In this document: in pieces, positions 47,258 through 58,400 of the stretch
Numbering within the stretch: the stretch's first letter is position 1
Layout: the number at the start of each line of letters is the position of its first letter
Assembly (NCBI GenBank): GCA_011009095.1
Contig: VTPC01003830.1
Location: 178,995 to 242,994 of the forward strand
Source: Ignelater luminosus
Taxonomy: Eukaryota > Arthropoda > Insecta > Coleoptera > Elateridae
Length of the DNA: 64,000 nucleotides
Reading direction: 5' to 3'
Made by a program: the position numbers and the translations under genes
The notes under the pieces: generated by a model
Seen by the model: the letters and a program-made list of their open reading frames with translations, nothing else
Database searches by the model: none
What the model was told of the DNA's origin: nothing

Positions 47258-50200
47258 AAAGCAACCACGGTAATATTGAAAGAGAAAGAAAAAGAACTAG
47301 AGGGGAGACAATGGTGTAGTACAGAAGAAAAAACAGAGGTCAAAGGGAATAGAAGATTTGAAATAAAGAAAAAACAAGGAACGATAAGGAAAGATAAAAC
47401 AGCATACTACAGCAAGAAAGACTTTACAAAAAATATCAAGATCTATTGCAAAAACTGTAATATTCGTATGGAATTGCCAAAATTCATTGCCCTGAGTTAG
47501 CAAATTAGATCTGCCATCTATGTACAATTTCTATCAATGTTATTTTAATTAAACTACTATATCGATGAAGAGCTGATTAAGATCCCAATTTCTGACTGAA
47601 TTTATCAATGTTTCGATTAATTAAGTTAACTAAACATTCTTGCCTTCTCTTTTCCACTGGAGAATAATCACATTTTTGTTTCTGGGCAGACTCTCCGATT
47701 TTATCCCCGACTATTGTAGAAGATTTCTGATTTGTTAGGTCTCCTGGACGTTTCCCAGAGGAGTGAATCAAATAGTTAAAGTGGAATTTCTGACATAGGA
47801 TAACCCAGAACTGCTTTGAAAACCAAGAACTGAGATTCAGATCTGCACGAAAACACCTAAAAACCATAAACCTAAAGCTTTTACCAAAAATAAAACCTCA
47901 GAAGAAATCAGAATTTAGAAGGGGATAAGACAGGATTATGTTCCGTTAATAACACTAATGCCTAAACTCTGAAAAAATCAAAAAACAAGAGAATATCTAG
48001 TCATTTTATGTAAACGAACAAAAACACTTCAGATTCTAACATCGCTTCGCCTTTAACGTTATACTTATTCAGAAAAAAAACTGAACTTATAACAAAACAG
48101 TGGTAGCTAGTGCTGTTTAAATTTTATCACGTTCAACAAGGTAGTTAAGAATATCAACTGGTCTTGCAAGCACCGGACATTGTAATTATTGCCGAGTTTT
48201 CGTGCATTACAAATTCGCAGAACGAAACGATTATCACTGGGAATTTTGACGACTGTTCTAAATGAAGAAACATTTATATTTACCTTTTAAAAATAATTGC
48301 ACGAAAACCACTAAACTTTGTTGCGACATTTACGAGCACATCTTAAACAGCGGATCCTTTTATCTCCATTCTGTCGAAAATTAACGATGCTTTTTCACTT
48401 GTATTTTATACGAATCTAAGTTTTATAACGTTATTTACATTTTAGCAGCTTATATTTCTAAATTCATACACATAATTTAATTTTTTTATTTCTACTAGTT
48501 GTACTATGTGTTTTTCAATCACCTACGAAGTTTATTTTGCGTACGAAATTGTATTCAATCAATTAGCATACAAGTCCTTCCTAAATTACACTTGCACATC
48601 ATCTATGTTAACGAAACTTATTTAAATATATAGAAATAAGTAATTATCACTACTGTTAGTTACATCATCACCAAATGTAAGCACCAAAATCTCTATACAC
48701 AAACAAAAGCCTCGAAAAGATAAATACTTAAAATAAGATCCAGGCAATTTCCTGTAGAAGTTTTCCTGGATAAATAAACCGGTACTGGGATGTTTATTGA
48801 CTAAATTCATTTATGAGGTTAAATACACAAACAAGATGGGTGCTTATGGGGGCGCGGAGGCGGAACTGAATTACCATACAATGGTAGTCAGCACGAACAT
48901 AAAACTTGCATGCTAGGAATTCTGTTTGTTTCTTAAACGTTACTGCTACAACTACTACCTACCCACCCATTTTTTTGTGAGACAAAAAAAACATCCAACA
49001 TAACAGCGTACTAATTTTAAAAGCGTAGTTTTGTGTCAATAATTAACATAACTGTTTGTTGAACCAAATCGCATCGGTTTGATCTAAAGCCAGTATAATA
49101 TACTTTATATTCGCCGCCTGCGCTTACTAGAATGCATTACATCAAATGGGAAAGGCAGCAACAGCAGCAGGTGGTAGAATGTGGTATTTTGCAGAACACA
49201 TGTGGTCATTATTGGAGAGAAAACTGGACACCATAATCGTCCAGCCAGTCGCATTAAAACGGCATTACCTTAATAGCGCATTGGTCAATTGACTTCTACC
49301 TAATATAGAATTAAGTAAATTATTAAAATTATGCACCGAGAATTCTTTTGAGCAGCTGTTAGCGCTTAAATTACTTGTATTTACAGCATTCTTTGCTTAC
49401 AGGTGTAATTATTTCCATGCAGCTTGTTGAATTCGCACGAAATATATGCATTTAACTGGGGATGACAAACTTAATTGATATACACTTATTTAGAAACCCA
49501 CGTATTATTCATAATTAACACTTTCAGGTTTTTCCAGTTCATATTTTCCATAAATGTACCACATAGGCATACACATTTCTTTCGGCCACTAACTAGCCCA
49601 GCCCTAATTTTTATTAAATCAAACATTTCTATATAAAAATCTGTAAAGTTGTATACGAAAGTACGCATGTTTTTTGCACGCTAAGAAGAAATAATAGATG
49701 CAGACAGTAAAAATGAGAAAGTTACATTAACAAGGAAGAAAAAGAAGAAGAAATAGAAAAATAATAAGAATAATTCTTTTATTTTATGTTAATACTTATT
49801 AATAAAAATATAAAGAATGTATGTATGTATATACTACACCTTTAATCAACAAACATGTAAAGTGTCAGATTAATTAAAATTACTAATTTCAAAGGTGCAA
49901 TAGCCGTTAGAGGTTGCGTGCCATCTAATGGAAATTTTGTGCGTGTCAGTCTATTGTATTCTGATTGAAAACAACTAGGGACGTTGGTTATTTAACACCC
50001 GTCTAGATAAACATTGATAGTGGCCAAGATAATATGGTTTGCGTGATATCCAATATTTATTTATATTACCCGCCGTACTAAAACTACAACAGCAATGAAA
50101 TTTAACCGGACTCGACTGGTATTGTACCTTTATACAACAGCTCAATCTAAAGGATCGTAGATAGGAAATTTAATCAGACAGCTAAATGTAATCTCATATG

Positions 50201-50265
50201 CGCCGGTTCGATAATAAAAGGCTATTCACAGAAATGCATTTTGTTCTGTTTGCACAGTTGCAGTA

Positions 50266-50490
50266 ATGTTGAAACTGCAAAATTCCAATCAAACCAAAAA
50301 TAAACGATTAAAAGACACTTTAATAATAACAACAGCGTTATTTACAGTAGTGCATCGAGCTGCAGCATCAGTTCGATGTATTTTCTGTCACAACCTGGGA
50401 GATGGACAACGTGAACATATGCTGAAGAATGTTTGCCCCCACGTTCACTGTCGGAGCTCTTGTTATAAACCATGTAAAAGGAAAAAGTAG
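50266..50490 (+). other. unassigned 74-codon frame with six cysteines
   Basis: Open frame starting MLKLQNSNQTKNKRLKDTL, with a hydrophobic stretch (ITTALFTVV) and then a Cys-rich tail (RCIFCHN, VCPHVHC, RSSCYKPCKRKK). The layout faintly resembles a small secreted cysteine-rich peptide, but the hydrophobic stretch is short and starts about 20 residues in. No promoter, splice signals or family match is seen. Most likely chance. Confidence 0.12.
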
Positions 50491-50999
50491 AATGAAAACG
50501 AGTTTCAGAAATCCGAGCTTGAAATCCCTGAGTAAACTACATGGAATTGAAACTCTCAACATTTTCAGCTTTGTTGGGCAGTGTTAGTACAATTGAAACA
50601 GAAAAAGTTGTGGGTAGATTTAAACGGAAAATTTATTTTTCTGTAGTGAGCAGTGGATTAGCACAACCACTAAATCCTTGATGAGAGATCATTTACGACC
50701 CAATCGGTCTTTTTAATAAATCGTTGCAACCAAATTATTTCAACAATCAATAGTTTTATTTCAACTGCTACTCCCACATAAAACCTTACTGAATAAAAAA
50801 TGTTTCGTTTAAAAGGCAAGTTTTTTCTGTCGAAAAACAAGGTTATAAAAGTATATCTTTTATTACCCAACAAAGAACATCGGCATCCCCTCAAAAAGCA
50901 TCACGAACACTTTGAATTGTTAAACCCGTCCAGTTTCAAAACTGTCGGCTCAGAATTTGTAACGACTTCCCCGAACCTTTTCAGCGAAATGCATTTGAT

Positions 51000-51240
51000 A
51001 TAAACAGGGTCCCCTGCGGGCAACCAGCGACGCCGAGCCACCTGGTTTGAGACCCTAAATTACACGAGGAAATAGCTGTTCACTATTACTTCGCCTCTCA
51101 GCAATTCCATCCGGACCGCCTCGCCGTTTGTGGCGGTCGTATTTACGATCTCCTCTACCAAATGTCGCCCGATATTACCTTTTCATGCTACTCGGGATCA
51201 CTCGACCCCATCCCTTGCCATGTTGCCCTTAAACCTAACA
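51000..51240. other. GC-richer island
   Basis: Contains segments such as CCTGCGGGCAACCAGCGACG and CGGACCGCCTCGCCGTTTGT, unlike the A+T-rich intron around it. No frame of note. Candidate conserved non-coding block, by composition only. Confidence 0.3.
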
Positions 51241-51559
51241 CTATTTCTGTTTATACATGCCGCTCTCGAATAGTATTTGCTTTGTAGGAAAGTAATTAAG
51301 CTGAAACGTTTGAAAATCCGTTTAAAGGGTGTCGATGCTTTAAATCGTAAAAGCTGTAATTTACTCATATAATGTAATATGCACTGCAAAATTATCATTC
51401 CACATGACACGACATTATAAATGGTGTAGCAATTTAATACATTTCTAATAAATAAAAATGATGGTATAAATTTAAAAACGACTAATTAAAAACAAACTCG
51501 TGAAGAACAAATTTTCATCGTCATCTTAAGCTAACAATTCTATTAAAAGCATACAAGCG

Positions 51560-51830
51560 TAGAATTTGAAAGAGGCCACGGGATTGATGGTGCACAAAGG
51601 CATTAGACGCACGTGCGCCCATGTGAGGAATGCGGAACAGTTGGTAGCCTTGCGGGACGAAGGGGTTCGCGGTGGACCCTGGACCGTAACCGCAAACCGC
51701 GCTCTCAGCTCTTGCCCGCGTGGTCTCGGCTGCAACGTCTGTTACCGCAGCTTTTAATTCCCTCGGGATACCATTCAGTTTGCCATCGAAGCCAATTTCG
51801 GTTTGGTTTTCTAATAACAAATGATTTGCT
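51560..51830. other. GC-richer island, open in several frames
   Basis: A 270-bp block clearly richer in G+C than its surroundings, with long open frames on both strands (for example 51521-51820 minus, 99 codons). None matches a family I know. Openness on both strands follows simply from the low A+T. Candidate intronic regulatory sequence or old transposon piece. Confidence 0.3.
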
Positions 51831-53770
51831 TAATGGAATGTAATACGGACCACAAGTGCATATTGAGAATGTGGTTGGCGACCAGTTACCTTGCCTACAA
51901 TACTTTTTCTTATTTATACAGGAGTTAACTTTTTATTTGATATAATTATAAAACTATAACTTAGTTTCGAAAACATTGCGAGTTTCATATTACCATGGTG
52001 AAATGTGAATTAAAAGATAAATGAAGAAAATAAAATTGAAATACGAGTTCATAGAACAACACCTACCCCTATTCATTTACTCTGAAGCACAAGGTTGATA
52101 GTATTAAATACACGTTTTAGGCTTTTCGGTAAAGAGGAATTTAAAGCTACAGCAACAGGTATTCAATTTTTTTTATTTTTAAAAGTTTATTGAAAGCAAT
52201 AACTAAAAGTACATTTGTTGTACTGGAACTAGTATTACTAATGGGTAGTAGCACTGATTTTGAAAAAGAACTTATATAGCATAATATAGAAGGTGTTGCA
52301 TCAAAAGAATTCGTTATAAAAGTGGGGACGGAGATATAGAGTTACTACTTGGTGTGAAGTTAAAATAAGGCAGTTGTCACACACACGTCCTTCTTCGCAC
52401 TAAAGTGCCAAAAAGTTTCTTAGATGTAACTCGGCTTCTGAGACTGCCCACCTCTCAAGTTAGATAACTTTAATTCGAAACGTTATGCTAGTAATCAATA
52501 AAAGTTCGCTGTTCAATCTAAAGTAGTACCAGGTATACGTAGAGGTTAAGAACGAAGATTTATTAATTAACTTCTTTGGCCATTCTACAGCAAAGACTAT
52601 CAAACATTATTATTTCATATTAACATTTCATAATAACAGAACAGGAAAATGTAGAATTAGAAAAAACATACATGTTTAGACCAAGGCGTAGGAGCTGATA
52701 ACGTTCTGTAGAACATGGAGATTGACATGGACTTAATTTACAGTAAAAAGCTAAATGAGCATTTTCAACCTACGTGTTGCAATCCTTAGAGGTGCCACAG
52801 ACGCCCTTAAAGAATTCTCCTGAGTCCAACAGAAGTTTTTATATAGGAATATATCGACCAGGATCAAATCAATTCAGATTCTAATTTTCCAATAGCGTAC
52901 ATGCCATGAAACATAACAGCATGAGAAGCTAATCGTTATTCAATTAGACTTCATCTCTTTAGTCAGTAGGTATCCTTAAAGGCTCGCTTTCCACAGTAAA
53001 TGACTCGAGACACAATCGATGGAAGGAAGAAACTCAGTGCATCTTGCTTAAAACTGGGCATGACTCGTACTTTTTCTTACTTAACGAAACTTTGGCACGA
53101 ATCTAAAAAGTTTTAGTCATTTGTCCACGCTTCCAAAATACAATCTCAAAAAATGCTTTAATTATTTTAAATGCTCGTGTTTGAAACAAGACGCTTCGGT
53201 GCAAATCATGGTTTAATAATTTTAAAAAGGCATTTTTGCACTATAAACACAAGAATTTGCGTTTATATCTATTAATATTGAATTAATCAAAAATATCGAT
53301 GAAGGAATGTTTGAGGTAAAATGGTATCCTTTGACGTACTTATGGGGTGTTCAGTTTTACAAGCAAACGTTAAAAATATAAAACTTGAGATAATCGACAA
53401 TGATCTATACTTTTAAGATTCAAAAGATCTTCAAAAATCGACTGCTCAAAATCGAGACCAAGGATTTATTTTTTTTTTAAACGAAACATTTCTCTAGAAA
53501 ATCTTTAACGTTGCTCAATAAATGGCAGAGGAATTATTGCTAGGAAAGGCTTGAAATGGCCAAAGTATAAAAACGTTTTTATTGATTGAAGTTTTTTAAT
53601 CTTTTCATTCAAAAACACTTGTGTTACAAATGACATCCAGTTTATAAATAGTTCTAAGTGTTACTAATATATCTTTGTAAATTCTGCCATTGGTTGTCGT
53701 TCTATGACTGTCTAAAGTTTCGATATTGCATTATCAAACATGTGAAAGGAAACTTTTACAGGATTGTTTA

Positions 53771-55062
53771 CGAGGGCGGTTCAGTAAGTACCCGTGTTTG
53801 ACGACAGAAGGCGTTCCTGAGGGAAGTTGGTATTATCATCGTGTGCTGCCATCTATCAAACGACGGTATAACAAATTGCAGACTGATTGATAGGTTAGTT
53901 TGGATTTGACAGCCATTTGAGTAAGACGTGTTTCGTAATTTTAGCTAAGATGGAAAAAGAGCAGTATCGTTCGGTAATTCGCTTTCTGTTTTTGGATGGG
54001 AAAAAATGCGAGGAGATAAAAGCAAAGTTAGGTGCTGTTTATGGGGACACTTCGCCATCTATGACCACAGTTAGATACTGGTTCAACGAATTTAAACGTG
54101 GGCGAACATCCGTTTTTGATGAGGAGCGACCAGGACGCCCGGCAGACGTGGTTACCGAGGAAATCATTCAAAAAGTCCACGACATGATTCTCGCTGATCG
54201 ACGAACGAAAGTGCGTGAAGTAGCAGAGGCCGTAGGTGTGTCGACCGGAACGGCAATTAATATTTTACATGATAAGTTGGCGATGAAAAAATTGTCGGCG
54301 CGAAGGGTGCCGCGATTGCTAACGGTGGACAACAAGCGGATGCGGCTGTTAACTTCGAAGCAGTGTTTGGAGCAATTTAAGCGAAATCCGAAGGAGTTTT
54401 TGCGTCGAGTTGTCACCGTTGATGAAACCTGGATTCATCATTACACACCAGAAACTAAGCAACAATCAAAACAATGGATTTCTCCCGGTGAATCTGCTCC
54501 AAAGAAGGCGAAGATGGTTCCATCGGCCGGAAAGGTCATGGCGACGATTTTTTGGGATGCGAACGGCGTCATCCTCATGGATTTTTTAGAAAAAGGAAGA
54601 ACGATCACTGGACAATACTACAGTGAGTTATTAGACAGCTTCGACAAAAAATTGAAGGAAACACGGCCGCATTTGGCAAAACAGAAGGTGCTGTTTCACC
54701 ACGATAACGCACCAGCACATTCATCCGGAGTTGTCGCCGCCAAACTGCATGAATTGCGTTATGAATTGCTGCCGCACCCTCCGTATTCACCCGATCTGGC
54801 TCCCTGCGACTTTTTCTTGTTTCCTAACATGAAGAAATGGCTCGCGGGAAAAAAATTTAGCTCAAACGAGGAAGTCATCGCCGAGATAGAGGCGTATTTT
54901 GGAGAGTTCGACAAATCCTATTTTTTGGAGGGGTTAAAAAATGGCAGGAACGTTGGGAGAAGTGTATATTTCTAAAAGGAGACTATGTTGAAAAATAAAA
55001 AAGAATTTTTGAAAAAAATTGTGTCTTCATTTCTAACACGGGTACTTATTGAACCGCCCTCG
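53771..55062 (+). mobile_element. mariner element, nearly complete
   Basis: The element is 1,292 bp, typical for mariner. The 28-bp TIRs differ at one base: CGAGGGCGGTTCAGTAAGTA then CCCGTGTT on the left, and inverted CGAGGGCGGTTCAATAAGTA then CCCGTGTT on the right. TA is duplicated on both sides (53769-53770, 55063-55064). It carries one transposase gene on the plus strand. Low divergence of the TIRs and a nearly full reading frame point to a recent insertion compared with the other transposons here. Its codon use and higher G+C differ from the surrounding intron. Confidence 0.97.
53950..54975 (+). CDS. mariner transposase (DD34D), C-terminus frameshifted
   Basis: A 341-codon frame; the Met at 53950 (MEKEQYRSVIRF) fits the family start better than the in-frame Met at 53917. 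Residues 1-110 hold two helix-turn-helix units that bind the TIRs. The catalytic triad is D158 (VTVDETWIHHY), D252 (HHDNAPAHS) and D287 (YSPDLAPCDFF), with 34 residues between the last two as in all mariners. Two flaws are visible. At residue 119 Arg stands where the family has Trp (WVPxxL motif, which matters for transposase dimers). A run of six A at 54936-54941, where seven are expected, shifts the frame after Leu329-Lys330, so the protein ends NGRNVGRSVYF. The +1 frame continues to TAA at 55002 with the expected WEKC and GDYVEK tail. Likely inactive, but recently so. Confidence 0.93.
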   Translation: MEKEQYRSVIRFLFLDGKKCEEIKAKLGAVYGDTSPSMTTVRYWFNEFKRGRTSVFDEERPGRPADVVTEEIIQKVHDMILADRRTKVREVAEAVGVSTGTAINILHDKLAMKKLSARRVPRLLTVDNKRMRLLTSKQCLEQFKRNPKEFLRRVVTVDETWIHHYTPETKQQSKQWISPGESAPKKAKMVPSAGKVMATIFWDANGVILMDFLEKGRTITGQYYSELLDSFDKKLKETRPHLAKQKVLFHHDNAPAHSSGVVAAKLHELRYELLPHPPYSPDLAPCDFFLFPNMKKWLAGKKFSSNEEVIAEIEAYFGEFDKSYFLEGLKNGRNVGRSVYF

Positions 55063-55127
55063 TATTTAGTTCTACCAATAAACAATGTGTAGAAATAGTT
55101 CAGTAAGATTTACGACAAAAAAGTGAT

Positions 55128-55520
55128 CTAACCAAAATGACTATCAATGATGAAAATAGAGAGCAAATTAGCAATTACTGTTACTAAAGGAAGAACTGAT
55201 GCCCTTTGCATACCATGCTCATAAACTGCTATTGCAGCATCATTGGACATTAGCTTGAATGAAATACACAGACTTGCATGCTGATCTTTAAGTAGAGAAA
55301 TTAATGATTTCTTTGAGTTTAATTTAAGGAGAGATGAAAAATGTGAGCTGATGTCAAGCAACATTAAAAGACAACTAATGTATAGTGGAAGATCTGCGTG
55401 AACTATGGCATCAACATTAATCGGTGCAATATGAGAAAAAACGTTATCGATACAAATAGTTATTAAAAATGATGAATAGTACCTTCTAGAAATATCTAGA
55501 TCTATCAGAATTATGTCCAA
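55128..55520 (-). pseudogene. possible odorant-receptor fragment (N-terminal part)
   Basis: Open for 130 codons on the minus strand, just beyond the right end of the mariner. Two hydrophobic stretches, around YSSFLITICIDNVF and ADLPLYISCLLMLLDIS, are followed by a basic loop (LLKLNSKKSLISLLKDQHAS), a region ending GMQRASVLPLVTVIANLLSI and a third hydrophobic end. This order (membrane segment, KKxLxxLL loop, membrane segment) is what the first part of insect odorant receptors looks like. No strong donor site ends the frame and no further receptor exons are seen, so it is either an isolated pseudogene piece or a chance ORF. Weak call. Confidence 0.28.
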
Positions 55521-57029
55521 AAAATTTAGAACAGTGCATTGTGTTAGTGTTAGGGAGACCTTTTCTGTACCATGGACAGTATGATGAGGTAAATCCTACC
55601 CAGTATCGCTATGCCATTATCCTCAAAATTTGGTCATGTCGCAATTTGGCGTTGATAAATATTCGATATAAATAAGATTATTTTTCCAATTCTTCATCAT
55701 TTCTTAGAAACTTAGCTTCAGAAATTTAATTTTAAGAATATTATGTATACACAGAAAATCAATCAGAAAATTTAACTTTCTTGAATATTATAGAAATTCA
55801 GTTATAAAAAGCAAAATTACAGCAATTGTCTAAAATTCAAGATACCCCTTCCAAAAAAACTAAATGCAAAAGAAAAAAGAAAACAAATGAATGTTTAGCA
55901 TATCTACGATCAAATGAAATAACGAAATTGCTTACTTCGAGAAAACTTTTGCTTTTTAAGATTTTTAACTATTCGTGCGTGCTTGTATTTTGATAGAACA
56001 ACCCCCTGAATATATTAAGTTTATTCCCACACAAAAGCGACTTCCGTGCAGCAAGAAACAGGTGATAAAACTAAAACTCCAAGCTATTATTGTTAGTTTT
56101 AGTATCCAACTCGTATATTAAGAACTGGGACATCTGTTAGTGGTCGTTAGTTTGATGTGTTTTTCTAGATTTCTTCCAAGAAAATTCCGCTATTTATTTC
56201 CACACATTTAGCGCCGATGATTCATTAGGTAATAGCGTTGCTGTAAATTCTCCACTAATAGTCCAATAAAACTTTGAGGTTAAATTTTATCTCCGGGAAA
56301 AAGACTCTGGCATTTTTCCAAGTGGTCATTTTTAGGATTACAGAGTGATTAAATAAAAATGGATAAATACATATCGTGCCTGCATATCAGTTTCAGTGCA
56401 TTAATATGTAATGCAAAACATGAAGATAAAATCACAAAAGCTGATGAATGCGTGAAGAAAAATTAACATTCAACAAAATGCGATCGTCTTTGGTAGGTTA
56501 TGTAAATTAGCCGCGTCATTATTACAGAAGAAAGAACATGACATGCAAATACAAAGATATATTCATGAAGGAGTTTGTATGCATTTAGAGAAGCGTATCA
56601 TACATTATTATTTATTTAGGAATTGTCAAGCAACCATTTTATAAAATGACAAAAAGCTCGGTTTCGTGTTTCATTAGAATGATTTACAACTAGCATGAAT
56701 GAGAAAACTAATTACACATATATTTTATTTTTATCCTCCTCTTGATTTAACCTATATTGCTTTTAATAAAATAACTTGTCTTCTTAATTATTTATCATCA
56801 CTAACATTTCTATTTAAAAAACAGTAACGAACCTTTAACTTACTTATTAGTTATAATTTAACTTGAGTTAATTATGTTAATATTATTATTAGGTTTCTTT
56901 TACATGAATAACATTTACACAGCACTGTTCCATTTAGAGTTAAGTTATTCTTCATAAATGATTAGGCACTAATTTTGGCGTTTCCTACTGCAGTTATAAT
57001 TTAACTAAATTTTAGTAATACGTGCAAGA

Positions 57030-58400
57030 TTTGTATGGAACAAATGAGAAACTAGTTGAGATGGAGGTAGAGTTGTAAACCGCAGCAGATATAGATAACA
57101 TCGGTCCAGTTATTTTGGAGGATGAAATAATTGCTGCAATGAGGGGATGGAAGATGGTAAGGCTGCGGGCGTTGATGGCATAGCAGTGGACCTGTTGAAG
57201 TGTTAACAGGAAAAAGATTTGAGGAATGGATAAAGGAGTTTATGAGGACTGTGATGATACTATTGACAAAGAAGAATGGCGCAAAGAAGTGTGAGGAACA
57301 CAGAACGATAAGTCTGGCGGTGCATGCAACAAAGATATTGTTGAGAGTATTCAACAGGGGACTGGGAAAGCAGATGGAGGAGGTGATACCTGTTGGATTT
57401 AGAAAAAGAATGGGAACGAGAGATGCAATTGGGGTGGTAAGAACAATTGGAAAAAAATATGTGGAAAGGAGAAAAACCTGAGCATCTGCTTTGTAGATTT
57501 GAAGAAAGCTTTTGATTGCGTATTTTTGGAAAATCTAATGGAAATACTGAAAGATAAAGGAGTAGATTGGAGAGATAGAAGACTGATTAGAAATTTGTAT
57601 ATGGGACAGGAAGTGACCACGAGGATTGAAGAAAATATGACGGACTGGTTCGAAATTGGTAATGGAACAAGACAAAGCTGTTGTCTTTCTCCTACTCTTT
57701 TCAACATATATGTTGAGGAAATGGCAACAGAATGCTGGAGAAAAAAATGTCGGAATTACAATTCGAAGAAGAAGAATTGCATGCATCCAGTTTGCTGAAG
57801 TCAAGATCTTGTTTGCAGAAAGTACAGAGGAGTTGATAAGGATAAATCGTAAGAAAATCAAACTGCGAATAGGAGAAGATGAAAACATGGAGGTTTACGT
57901 CAAGGGAGAAAAGGCAGAGTAGGTAACGAGGTATAAATATCTAGGAACAAAGATTAAAAGCAACTCAAGGAATTTTGATGAGATAAAGATAAGAACTGGA
58001 ATAGCGAGACAGGCGTACAAGAAGATGAGTAGGATCTTGGAAAGTAAGAAGGATACGAAAAGAGTAGAAGCGTTGGCGATGCGGGTCTAAAGGAGGATGC
58101 TAAACATCAAGTAGAAGGATAAAGTCAGGAATGAAGAAGTGCTGAGAAGAATTGGAGAGCAAAGATGAATGTTGGAAACAATTAACTTAAGGAAAAGAAA
58201 TTGGTTAGGACATGTTTTAAGAAAAAATTGTTTGCTGAGTGGTATGTTGGAAGGGAGTATGGAGGGAAGAGATTGGCTCAGGATAGAGAAAAGTGGAAAG
58301 AACGCACGGGACCTGAATAGGCAGAATACTTATGATGATGACTGCCGTAAGCAAGTTCAACATTCAAAGTGTATTGGCAGAGAACGTTTAACCTGCTAAT
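57030..58400 (+). pseudogene. non-LTR retrotransposon remnant (reverse transcriptase and C-terminal part)
   Basis: Plus-strand pieces in order: IGPVILEDEIIAAM, DGKAAGVDGI, KKCEEHRTISLAVHATKILL, GTRDAIGVVRTIG, CFVDLKKAFDCVFLENLMEI, DWRDRRLIRNLYMGQ, GTRQSCCLSPTLFNIYVEEM, CIQFAEVKILFAEST, YKYLGTKI, RNEEVLRRIGEQR and RKRNWLGHVLRKN. These follow the order of the RT palm, thumb and C-terminal region of a LINE. Several frameshifts and stops break it. The catalytic FADD reads FAEV. The endonuclease part is missing, and the LINE clade cannot be set safely. It differs from the RTE-like remnant at 29718-30890. Confidence 0.85.

Noticed and set aside
47276..47500. Lysine-rich 74-codon plus frame.
   Set aside because: Composition follows from A-rich sequence, and a similar frame exists on the opposite strand. 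No motif.
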